Below, piece by piece: positions 25,352 through 33,557 of a stretch of 64,000 nt of DNA (position 1 is its first letter; each line of letters begins with the position of its first letter). Source of the stretch: JADJOY01 sp046331705 [NCBI: bacterium] (GTDB lineage: Bacteria; JADJOY01). The stretch spans positions 124,001-188,000 of the forward strand of contig JAXLQJ010000004.1 of NCBI GenBank assembly GCA_046331705.1. Reading direction: 5' to 3'. A program made the position numbers and the translations under genes. The notes beneath the pieces are model-generated. The model was not told the origin of the DNA, made no database searches, and saw only the letters and a program-made list of their open reading frames with translations.

Positions 25352-26772
25352 GCGCCGCGCCCGGATCGAGCCGCCTGCTTCGGAACACGGTGCTGCTCTT
25401 CGGCACCCGCGTCGCGATCCTGCTCTTGGCGTTCGTGCTGAACGTCGCGATCGCGCGCGCGCTCAAGCCCGAGGGCCTCGGCAGCTACGGGCTGATGGTC
25501 GTGCTCGCCTACGTGTTCCAGACGTCCTCCGCCTTGGGGCTGACCTACGTGCTCCCGCGCGAGCTCGGCAGGCGCCCGCACGAGGCCAAGCTGGTGTTCG
25601 ACGCGGCGCTCGCGATCGCGCTGCCGGCGGCGGCGGTGTTCGCGGCGCTCCTCGCCTCGACCTCGCGAGCGCTCGGCTACGACGCGGAGCTCGTCCGGGC
25701 GCTCGATCTGGTGGGTCTCTCGCTGCTGCCGGGGGCGCTCTCGCAGCTCGGCGAGGGGCTCTTCGTGGCGCGCGGCGAGGGCGAGGCGTGCGTGGTGGTC
25801 ACGACCCTCGAGAACGTGTTCCGCTGTGTCGTGAGCCTGATCGCGCTGGGCTTCGGCGGCGGGCTGGTGGCGCTGGCGTGGACGTACCTGCTGTCGCGCG
25901 TGCTCGGGTTCGCGACCACGATCTGGCTGATGCGCGGGCGGTTACCGCGGGTCGACGAGCGCGCGCTGCCCGCGGCGATCGCGGCGCTGGCGCGCGGGCT
26001 GCCGACCTTCGCCGCGCTCTACGTGCTGGTGGCACTCTTCTTCAAGGGCGACATGATCCTGCTCTCGATCCTTCGACCGCGCGAGGAGGTCGGGATCTAC
26101 ACCGCCGGTTATCGGCTCTTCGACGTCGCGTGCCTCGTCCCGTCCACCGCGGCGTCGGTGGTCTACCCGGTGCTGTCACGGATGCGCCATGTGCAGGCCG
26201 GCAGCGAGGCGCGCCTCACCAACGACTCGCTGGGAGCGCTCTTGGTCGCGGTGCTGCCGATCGTGCTCGTCATGAGCTTCGGTGCACCGGGAATCGTCTC
26301 GATCCTCTACGGCGCGCCCTTCGCGGCCACGGTGCCGGTGCTCGCCATCCTGTCGTGGGCGCTCGTGCCGTACGCGGCGGACACGCTGCTCGGGCACGCG
26401 ATGCTCGCTGCCGACCGGCAGCGCGACGACGTGAAATTGGTGGGCGCGGGCGTGCTGGCGAACATCGCGGTGAATCTGGTGCTGATCCCGCTCTGGGGCC
26501 CGACCGGCGCCGCGATCGCGTCGGTGATCTCGGGTGCGGTGCTGGCTGGTCTTCACGTCCGCTACGTCGCGCGACGTCTCTATCCGGTGCGAACCCATCC
26601 CGACGCGTTTCGGGCGTTGCCAGCAGCGCTCGCGAGCGCGCTCTTCCTGTGGTGGGCGCGCGCTCACCACCCCGTCTGGACGCTACCGACGGCGGTGCTG
26701 CTCTTTCTCGCCGGCGCGCGGCTCGCGGGCGCCATCCGCCCGGGATTCGTGCGCACCCTGCTCGCTCGCTGA
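25348..26772 (+). CDS. Wzx-like lipid-linked oligosaccharide flippase (MOP superfamily)
   Basis: A 474-residue protein with about 12-14 membrane helices and the polysaccharide-biosynthesis pattern: N-terminal LLRNTVLLFGTRVAI, LKPEGLGSYGL in the first loop, GIYTAGYRLFD in the middle, and IPLWGPTGAAIASVIS near residue 395. Such proteins flip undecaprenyl-linked repeat units across the inner membrane for O-antigen or exopolysaccharide. ATG 25348 overlaps the stop of the preceding gene. No glycosyltransferases or polymerase follow directly, so the glycan is unknown. Confidence 0.85.
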   Translation: MSAAPGSSRLLRNTVLLFGTRVAILLLAFVLNVAIARALKPEGLGSYGLMVVLAYVFQTSSALGLTYVLPRELGRRPHEAKLVFDAALAIALPAAAVFAALLASTSRALGYDAELVRALDLVGLSLLPGALSQLGEGLFVARGEGEACVVVTTLENVFRCVVSLIALGFGGGLVALAWTYLLSRVLGFATTIWLMRGRLPRVDERALPAAIAALARGLPTFAALYVLVALFFKGDMILLSILRPREEVGIYTAGYRLFDVACLVPSTAASVVYPVLSRMRHVQAGSEARLTNDSLGALLVAVLPIVLVMSFGAPGIVSILYGAPFAATVPVLAILSWALVPYAADTLLGHAMLAADRQRDDVKLVGAGVLANIAVNLVLIPLWGPTGAAIASVISGAVLAGLHVRYVARRLYPVRTHPDAFRALPAALASALFLWWARAHHPVWTLPTAVLLFLAGARLAGAIRPGFVRTLLAR

Positions 26773-26871
26773 GCGACGCCGGCGGCGACGCGGGCGCACG
26801 CGAGGCGCTCCGAGCCGAGCGCGCGCGGCGCGGAGTGCTTCCGTATACTGAGGAACGTCGCGGGAGATGCC

Positions 26872-28464
26872 GTGCAGCACTCGAGCCGATCGAATCATCG
26901 CGCGCTTCGTCGCCTCGCCCCGCTGGTGTGGCTCGCCCTCGCCGTGCCGCTGAGCGGCGCGGTCCAGTGCACGTACCGCGGCCTGCCGAATCCCGCTCAG
27001 CCGTTCGACACCTACCTGGATCGGCTCGCGGCCTTCCTCGAATCCGACGTCGGAACGGGCACGATCCTCGAAGAGAACGGTCAGCCGATCCCACCTTATT
27101 TCTATTCGTTCGCGATCTGCGACGAGACGATTCTCCCCTATTGCAGCGGCGCGGATCAGCTCTTCGTCGCTTCGTATCCAGCGTTCACGGGCGCGATGGC
27201 GATCCGCGCGTTCCTCGCCTACTACGCGTACGCCGGTGACGCGGGGGCGCGCGACCGCGCGATCCAGTTCGCCGACTGGGTGCTCGCTCACCGCACCCCG
27301 AGCGGAGACGTCTACGGCGACTTCCCGTACTCCACCACCGCCAACGGCGTCTTCGGCGCGCTCGATCCCGACGTCTTCCCCGACGGCCCCTCGATCGAGC
27401 TCGACAAGGCGGCGATGTTCGCCGACGCACTGCTCACGCTCTACGAGTCCACGGACACCACGAGCTATCGGAGCGCCGCCACCACCATCGCCGCGACGCT
27501 CGCCCAGCACCAGCGCGGCGACGGTTCTCTCCCATTCAAGGTGATTCCCTCGACCGGCGCGGTCTACGTCGACTACACGAGCAACCAGATCGCCTTCTAC
27601 CGGCTGTTCCGGCACCTCGCGGCGCTGGACGGCGACGCCGGTTACGACGCCGCCGCGGACGCGAGCTGGCAATGGATCCTCACGCACCCGGTGGTCACCA
27701 ACGACTGGCACGGCTTCTACGAGGACGTCGACGATCCGGCGAGCAAGATCAACTTCGACGCCCTCGAGGTGGTACGCGAGCTGGTGGCGCGCGCCGGCGA
27801 GGACGCGAGCTACCTCACTCTCGCCGACCACGTCTTCGACTGGATCGAGACCACGTTCCTGATCACCTCGGGGGCCTACGTTCCACTCATCCCGTCGATC
27901 GGCGAGCAGACCGGCTTCGTCCTCGACGGCCAGCAAGCGGGCACGTGCTCGTCGACGATCCAGTGGGCCTTGGCCGGCTTCGATCTCGGCACGGCCACCG
28001 ACGATGCCTTCCGCATCCGCCACGCGGCGGAAGCCGCCAACGTCGTGAACTCGGCCCAGCAGAGCGACGGCCGCTCGTTCACCGTGATCCGCGACGCCAA
28101 CGGCGGCGCTCGTGTGTATCCGATCTCCTGGTACGAGCAGGAGTTCATCCCGCTCGAGATGACGCTCGGATGGCTCGCACGGCGGCCGGATCTGGCACCC
28201 ACCGACGAGAACCACCTGCTCGCGTCGGCGAGCGCCGTCACCGGCATCGGGTACGCGCCACACGCAGTGACGTACTCCACGCGCGCGGCCGGCACCGACC
28301 TGCTCAAGCTGGTGGCCGAGCCGACCGCGATCACGTCGAACGGATTGAACGTGCCGGAAGTGGCCGACCTGGGCGCCGTGAACGAAGGCTACGTGTGGGA
28401 TACGTCCGCCCAGTTGCTCACGCTGAAACACGCGGGCACGAGCCAAGTGCTCACGTTGCCGTAG
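26872..28464 (+). CDS. secreted six-hairpin (alpha/alpha-toroid) glycosidase-like protein
   Basis: A 530-residue exported protein with a signal peptide (about 1-32). Repeated helical pairs with aromatic-rich loops (AIRAFLAYYAYAGDAGARD, WVLAHRTPSGDVYGDFPYS, cited by cores AFLAYYAYAGD and GDVYGDFPYS) resemble the six-hairpin glycosidase / D-glucuronyl C5-epimerase-like toroid. The last 70 residues may be a separate beta domain. The GTG start is preceded at 5 nt by GGGAG, and TATACT at 26844-26849 is a possible -10 box without a clear -35. Catalytic residues cannot be named. It may act on the envelope polysaccharide exported by the upstream flippase, which is inference from location. Confidence 0.55.
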   Translation: MQHSSRSNHRALRRLAPLVWLALAVPLSGAVQCTYRGLPNPAQPFDTYLDRLAAFLESDVGTGTILEENGQPIPPYFYSFAICDETILPYCSGADQLFVASYPAFTGAMAIRAFLAYYAYAGDAGARDRAIQFADWVLAHRTPSGDVYGDFPYSTTANGVFGALDPDVFPDGPSIELDKAAMFADALLTLYESTDTTSYRSAATTIAATLAQHQRGDGSLPFKVIPSTGAVYVDYTSNQIAFYRLFRHLAALDGDAGYDAAADASWQWILTHPVVTNDWHGFYEDVDDPASKINFDALEVVRELVARAGEDASYLTLADHVFDWIETTFLITSGAYVPLIPSIGEQTGFVLDGQQAGTCSSTIQWALAGFDLGTATDDAFRIRHAAEAANVVNSAQQSDGRSFTVIRDANGGARVYPISWYEQEFIPLEMTLGWLARRPDLAPTDENHLLASASAVTGIGYAPHAVTYSTRAAGTDLLKLVAEPTAITSNGLNVPEVADLGAVNEGYVWDTSAQLLTLKHAGTSQVLTLP

Positions 28465-28504
28465 CCCGGCTGCCCCGCGCCGGAGCCTACGCAGGAGGAG
28501 ACCC

Positions 28505-29902
28505 ATGCGTGTACGTTCGCCGTCGCTCGCCTTGGCCTTCCTCCTGATCGCCGTCGCCAGCGCGCGGGCCGGCACGGACGGCCCGCTGGACGGCACCTTC
28601 GGCAGCTCGGGCTGGGACATCTGGAATCCATCGTTCACCACGTCCGTGAGCGTGAGGGATCTGGCGGTGCGGCCGGACGGCAAGCTGGCGATCACGGGCC
28701 GGGTGTTCGCCGTTGCCAGCCGCGAGGAGCTCTCGTGTGTGCGCAACGCCAACGGCAGCGGCGGCACGTGCGTCAACCGCATGTACGACCTGGGGGGCGA
28801 CAACAACAACGATGGCGCCGGCGTCGCGGTCCAGTCCGACAATCGCACGATCATCGTCGGTGATGCGGACGGTCCGGCTGCCGATCCGGATTCGGTGCTC
28901 ACGCTCGTGCGCATGACCTCGGCGAACGGCATCGACGTCACCTTCGACGGCAACACCGGCCCGTTCCACCTGAACGCCGCGACGAACCTCACCGGCCAGG
29001 CGGTGACGACCTTCCACGACGAGATCTACTTCGCCGGCTCGATCGAGGTCCCGACCAGCGACAAGTCCGGGAGCGACTTCTACGTCGGCGTCCGCAAGGC
29101 CGACGGCACTCCCAAGACGACGTTCAGCGGCGACGGCGTCCAGACCGTGGCCTTCGATCTCGGCGCCAACGGCTCCGACTATGCGGAGGGGATCGCGGTG
29201 GATCACCTCGGACGCGTCGTCGTCGCGGGGACGGCCAGCGACGGCACGGACACCCGCTTCGCCGTCGCCCGTCTCACGACCACGGGCGCGCTCGATTCGA
29301 CCTTCAGCGGCGACGGCAAGAAGACGGTGGTGGTCGATCTCGGTGGCGGCGCCGACGTCGACTTCGGCGGTGTGACCGTCGACCGCTTCGGCCGCGTGAT
29401 CCTCGCCGGAGTGGCCCGGGCCGCGAGCGGCAACCGCGCGGTGGTGGTTCGGCTCACGTCGAGCGGTGCGCTCGACGCGACGTTCGGAGGCGGCGACGGC
29501 ATCGTCGACTACGCCTACGGCGCCACCAACGACATCGCCGCCGTCGTGGACGTGCTCACGCTTCCGCCGCCCGAGGACCGCATCGTCATTGCGGGAGACT
29601 ACGACCCGAGCGGCTCGGACGTGTCGGATGGATTCGTCATGGTCCTGACGCCGGCGGGCGACCTCGACAGCGCCGATTTCAACCACACCGGCAAGCGCAG
29701 CTTCGCGCCCACCGGGGATCCCTGGAATCACGCCCAGGGTCTTGCCGTGCAAGCCGGAAAGCTGGTCGTCCTCGGCGGCTACCACGTGACCACGACATCG
29801 GCGAACGCGGCGTGGCTGGCGCGTGTGGAGATGTTCCCGATCTTCGGCGACGACTTCGAAGCCGGGCACCTGGCGCTGTGGTCGAACGCCGTTGGCGACT
29901 GA
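28505..29902 (+). CDS. secreted delta-60 repeat protein
   Basis: A 465-residue exported protein with a signal peptide (1-22) and several delta-60 repeats, which build a beta-propeller-like fold: repeats of the form F-S-G-D-G-x-x-T ... A-V-D-x-x-G-R-V-V-V-A-G are visible (cores TTFSGDGVQT, DHLGRVVVAG, STFSGDGKKT, DRFGRVILAG, ATFGGGDGIV). The C-terminus ends FGDDFEAGHLALWS, a variant of the F-x-D-x-F-E-x-G-x-x-x-x-W-S tail found at the end of many secreted proteobacterial proteins. AGGAGGAG precedes ATG 28505. It follows the toroid protein by 40 nt, probably in the same transcript. Confidence 0.82.
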   Translation: MRVRSPSLALAFLLIAVASARAGTDGPLDGTFGSSGWDIWNPSFTTSVSVRDLAVRPDGKLAITGRVFAVASREELSCVRNANGSGGTCVNRMYDLGGDNNNDGAGVAVQSDNRTIIVGDADGPAADPDSVLTLVRMTSANGIDVTFDGNTGPFHLNAATNLTGQAVTTFHDEIYFAGSIEVPTSDKSGSDFYVGVRKADGTPKTTFSGDGVQTVAFDLGANGSDYAEGIAVDHLGRVVVAGTASDGTDTRFAVARLTTTGALDSTFSGDGKKTVVVDLGGGADVDFGGVTVDRFGRVILAGVARAASGNRAVVVRLTSSGALDATFGGGDGIVDYAYGATNDIAAVVDVLTLPPPEDRIVIAGDYDPSGSDVSDGFVMVLTPAGDLDSADFNHTGKRSFAPTGDPWNHAQGLAVQAGKLVVLGGYHVTTTSANAAWLARVEMFPIFGDDFEAGHLALWSNAVGD

Positions 29903-30035
29903 GCGAGCGCGTCCGAGCGAATCAATCGATGCGAATGCAGTACGAGCGCGCCGCGCGAGCTGCGTGCGAGCGCGCTAGCTTCGGTATCGGGACCGGCTCC
30001 TCACGGGCCTCTCACCTCGCGCGGGCGCGCCCTGC

Positions 30036-31805
30036 TCACGCGGGCCGGTCGCCGAGGTAGTGGCGGTGCGGATCGAAGAGCCGCACCACGGCGAGCTCGC
30101 GCGGATCGGGCTCGGGCGAGCGCTCGAGGTCGACGCTCACGTCGAGATTCCAGCCCACGCGTTCGCGGATCTCGCGGACGTGCTCTTCGGCGGTCGCCAG
30201 CTCGGGGCGCGGCACGTAGCTGACGAGCCGAAGCGGCGAGGCGCCCGGCTCTTTCACGAAGGTACCGCGCTCGGTCACCACGGCCCGCACGCGGCTTCCT
30301 GGGCTGGTCACGTAGCCCACGCGCTCACGGAAGCGTCCCGGCGCCAGGCTCGCGCACACCACCACGGCGTGGGCCGCGCTCGCGATGTCGTTGCCGCCAC
30401 CCGAGCCGGTGATGGGCGTGCCATCGCCGAGTCGCGTGGTGTTGAGATGGCCGAACCGATCCACTTCCGCCGCACCGATCGAGCCGATGCACGGCTGGCG
30501 CTGGCTGGGCAGCACCAGCGACATCATCGTCCTCACGTCGCTCAGCCAGATGGCGGTGGCGAGGTTCCGCATGCTGAAGACCACCGGATCGAACGGGCGC
30601 GGCTCGTAGCCGTAGAGGCCGAGCTCGGCCATCAACGCCACGTGGGCGCCGCGCTCGGCGAGGCGGCGCTGGGCGAGCCACGCGGCCAGGTTGGCGTTGC
30701 CGATCCCCGCGAGGATCGAGCCGGCGCGCGCTTCGAGCGCCAAGCGTTCGATCCACCGCGCCGCGTCCACCACCTGGCGCTCGGTGGCCGTCGCGGACGC
30801 GGGTGAGGCGCTCGACGCGAGAAGCGCCGCGTGATCGTCGATCTCCTCGCGCCAGGCGTCGTGGCGATTGCGTGCGCGCAACCGGCGCACCCGCGACTCA
30901 CCGAGCTTCGCGACGTAGCCGGCGTGATCGCGCGTATCGATCACCCACTCCTCGAGCCAGCGCTCCGCGGTCTCGTCGGAGCGCGTGGCGTCGTGAAGCT
31001 CGCTCAGCATCGCGTAGTCGTCGGCGTAACCCTCCACCTCGCAGTCCGCCGCCCACAACGGCGCGGGATGAGCGCCGAGCGGCGCTTCCACGACCGCGCG
31101 CACGAACTGTCCCGGCAACAGCCCCAGGTGGCTGTGGCGGCGGATCCACTCGGTGGATACGATGCGCTCGGCCGAGACCAACGCTCCGTCGCGCGCCGCC
31201 ATCGCGCCGAAGATCCCGCCGCCGCGTGGCGCGGGCAGGATCGCGTTGCCGGCGCGGTCGGCGGCGAGCGCATGGACGAACGAGAGGTCCGGCACCAGCG
31301 GCTTCACCCAGCCGACACCGTCGCGAACGCCGAACGCGTGCGCGTTCTCCACGGCCATGGTGCTGCCGAGGAGCGAGTGCGTCGGAAGCTCGGGAACCGA
31401 CATCGCCGCCGCCTCGAGCCTGAGCGGCAGCGTGAGGATCGACCAGTTCTCCACGGCGAGACGGCCACCGCGGATCGCCCGACGCAGCACTCCGTTCGGT
31501 GCGGGCGCGGGATACGAATCGCCGCAGAACGTGGTGATCGCGCGCGTCGCGACGCCCGCGTGGACGAGCAGCGATGCGTTGGCGCTCAGCGTGAGCGTGA
31601 CGAGCGTGAGCTCGGGCGAGCGCCCCCGGAAGGCGCGAATCAGCTCGTGGATCCAGGCGTTGGGCCGCGCCAGGCTGACGGCGAGCTCGATGGCCATGCC
31701 GGGCCGCACGAAGCGGCGCACGGCATCCGCGAGGGTGGTCTGCTTGTCGGGACCGAGTGGGTCCGGGAGCGTGAACGATTCCTCGATCGAGAACGGGCCG
31801 CTCAC
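30036..31805 (-). CDS. fused family I CoA-transferase (alpha and beta subunits)
   Basis: A 589-residue protein uniting the two subunits that are usually separate. The N-terminal half (about 15-280; ADAVRRFVRPGMAIELA, LAADRAGNAIL) matches the alpha subunit of glutaconate/IpdA-type CoA-transferases. The C-terminal half (about 330-560) has GSIGAAEVDRFGHLNTT and GSGGGNDIAS, the beta-subunit signature. Family I enzymes swap CoA between acyl groups through a glutamate thioester; IpdAB acts in steroid-ring degradation and its relatives in glutaconate or oxoacid pathways. The substrate here is unknown. GTG 31805, 16 nt after the epimerase stop, is my choice; no strong ribosome-binding site is present. 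Confidence 0.78.
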   Translation of the reverse strand: MSGPFSIEESFTLPDPLGPDKQTTLADAVRRFVRPGMAIELAVSLARPNAWIHELIRAFRGRSPELTLVTLTLSANASLLVHAGVATRAITTFCGDSYPAPAPNGVLRRAIRGGRLAVENWSILTLPLRLEAAAMSVPELPTHSLLGSTMAVENAHAFGVRDGVGWVKPLVPDLSFVHALAADRAGNAILPAPRGGGIFGAMAARDGALVSAERIVSTEWIRRHSHLGLLPGQFVRAVVEAPLGAHPAPLWAADCEVEGYADDYAMLSELHDATRSDETAERWLEEWVIDTRDHAGYVAKLGESRVRRLRARNRHDAWREEIDDHAALLASSASPASATATERQVVDAARWIERLALEARAGSILAGIGNANLAAWLAQRRLAERGAHVALMAELGLYGYEPRPFDPVVFSMRNLATAIWLSDVRTMMSLVLPSQRQPCIGSIGAAEVDRFGHLNTTRLGDGTPITGSGGGNDIASAAHAVVVCASLAPGRFRERVGYVTSPGSRVRAVVTERGTFVKEPGASPLRLVSYVPRPELATAEEHVREIRERVGWNLDVSVDLERSPEPDPRELAVVRLFDPHRHYLGDRPA

Positions 31806-31821
31806 GAGCCGGGCGCCGCGG

Positions 31822-32769
31822 CTACGACGGGATCTTGCCCTGACGCACGAGCTTCTCGCGGTAGAACGCGGTGGCGCGACGCACGCCATCCTCGAGGCTC
31901 ACCTCGGGCGTCCAGCCGAGCCCTTCGCGGGCACGATCGTTCGCGAGCGCGATGTGGTCGATCTCGCCGGGGCGCTTCTCGCCGTACGCCGGCTGCAAGT
32001 CCGGCTTGCCGAGGGCGTTGCGCACCAGGTCGAAGATCTCGAAGTCCGAGGTCCGGCGCCCCGTGCCGATGTTGAAGATCCCGCCGTCGCCGCGGCTCAG
32101 CGCCGCCACGTTCGCGCGCACCACGTCCTCGATGAAGACGTAGTCACGGGTCTTCGAGCCGTCGCCGAAGAGCGTGCACGCCTTCCCGAGCAAGATGTTC
32201 TCCGAGAAGATCGCCGTCACGCCGGCCTCGCCGTGGGGCGATTGGCGCGGCCCGTAGATGTTGGCGTAGCGCAGCACCACCGAGCCCAGCCCATAGAGCG
32301 AGTGGTAGATGAAGAGGTAGTGCTCGGGAGTGTGCTTGGTGGCACCGTAGGGCGAGAGCGGGTTGATCGGATGGTCTTCGCGCACCGGCAGCGACTGCGG
32401 CTCGCCATACACCGCGCCGCCGGTCGAGATGTAGATCCAGCGCTTGACGCCGATCTCGCGCGAGAGCTCGAGCAGACGCAGCGTGCCGAGCACGTTCACC
32501 TCGGCGTCGTAGAGCGGCTCGCGCACCGAGCGCCGCACGTCCATCTGTGCCGCGTGGTGGTTCACGACCTCGGGGCGCTCGTCGCGAAAGACCTCCGCGA
32601 TCTTCGCGTCACGAATGTCGAGCTCGTAGAACGTCGCCTTGGGGTTCACGTTCTCGCGAAACCCGGTCGCGAGGTTGTCCACCACCACGACGTCGTGCCC
32701 GTCGGCGATGTAACGATCGACCACGTGCGACGCGATGAAACCCGCGCCTCCGGTAACCAGAATCTTCAA
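31822..32769 (-). CDS. NAD-dependent nucleotide-sugar epimerase/dehydratase
   Basis: A 315-residue extended short-chain dehydrogenase of UDP-glucose 4-epimerase type. GGAGFIASH (7-15) is the NAD-binding glycine motif, STGGAVYG lies in the middle, and YGATKH carries the catalytic Tyr and Lys. RYANIYGPRQ is the typical downstream element. It probably makes an activated sugar for envelope polysaccharide. The start codon is TTG with GGGGGAG 7 nt upstream. It precedes the CoA-transferase gene by 16 nt. Confidence 0.9.
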   Translation of the reverse strand: MKILVTGGAGFIASHVVDRYIADGHDVVVVDNLATGFRENVNPKATFYELDIRDAKIAEVFRDERPEVVNHHAAQMDVRRSVREPLYDAEVNVLGTLRLLELSREIGVKRWIYISTGGAVYGEPQSLPVREDHPINPLSPYGATKHTPEHYLFIYHSLYGLGSVVLRYANIYGPRQSPHGEAGVTAIFSENILLGKACTLFGDGSKTRDYVFIEDVVRANVAALSRGDGGIFNIGTGRRTSDFEIFDLVRNALGKPDLQPAYGEKRPGEIDHIALANDRAREGLGWTPEVSLEDGVRRATAFYREKLVRQGKIPS

Positions 32770-32947
32770 GCCCCGTCTCCCCCGCGCGCGCCGCGGATCA
32801 TCCCCACCCCAAGGCCATCGAGCGATTTAGCGAATCGCTTTCCAGCACGGCAACCGGCGAGCAGCGCTCCGCCCGCCCCACCCGGCGGCGCCGGGCACCC
32901 CGAGCACCGGGCCGCGCACGGCGAGTGAGCGACGGCGAGCGCACTCC

Positions 32948-33397
32948 TCATTGCCACGGCCCGGACTTCACGCCGGTGTGATTGAGCGCGAGCGTCTGAC
33001 CCGATACGGGTGCGGCGATCCCGGTCGCCGTGATCGTGTACGTCTCGCACAGCCGATCCCCGTCCAGGTCCGCCACCTCGATCGTGTACCGGTAATACGA
33101 GCCGCGGATCGAGGTTCCCAGATCGCCGATGGTCGAGCCGTCGGTGAACGTCTGCGTCCCCGGGCACGACCCTGCCCCGCTGGTGAACGAGAAATTTCCC
33201 TCCGCGAATCGGCGCTCCATGAGCAGCGCGATGCTGGCGAGGTTCTCCATCCCCTGCTTGCGCACCGCCTTCTCGCGAACGCGAGCGAGGTGCGGAATCG
33301 CGATCATCGCCAGCAACCCGAGGATCGCCATCACCACCAAGAGCTCCACCAGCGTGAACGCGCCATCCATTCCTCGCGAGGGTCTCGATCCACGCAT
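32948..33397 (-). CDS. type IV major-pilin-like prepilin
   Basis: A 149-residue prepilin: short positively charged leader (MRGSRPSRGMDGA), then FTLVELLVVMAILGLLAMIAI, cited here by the core FTLVELL, with Glu5 present. PilD would cleave between Ala and Phe, so the -1 residue is Ala instead of the more usual Gly. A small globular domain follows, with two Cys (SCPG about residue 83, LCET about 117) that could form the disulphide of the D-region. ATG 33397 has GGGAGGA 6 nt upstream. PilY1/PilX genes lie 12-16 kb away. It could be the major pilin or a pseudopilin; size favours the former. Confidence 0.85.
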   Translation of the reverse strand: MRGSRPSRGMDGAFTLVELLVVMAILGLLAMIAIPHLARVREKAVRKQGMENLASIALLMERRFAEGNFSFTSGAGSCPGTQTFTDGSTIGDLGTSIRGSYYRYTIEVADLDGDRLCETYTITATGIAAPVSGQTLALNHTGVKSGPWQ

Positions 33398-33557
33398 CGT
33401 CGGTCCTCCCTCGGCGTGCTCGACGCCGATCGCTCAGGTGCTCGATGCCGAACCCGGTGCGTCGCCTTCGCGACGGCGGCGCAACCTGCCGCACACTAGC
33501 AAGCCTTCGGCGATGGGCTCAATCGATTCCGCAGGCGCGCGGCACCCGCCGCGGCGC

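Noticed and set aside
33380-33500. Sigma-54 promoter before the pilin gene
   Set aside because: I looked for TGGCAC-N5-TTGC because pilA is often RpoN-dependent, but found no GG-N10-GC match with a fitting TTGC.
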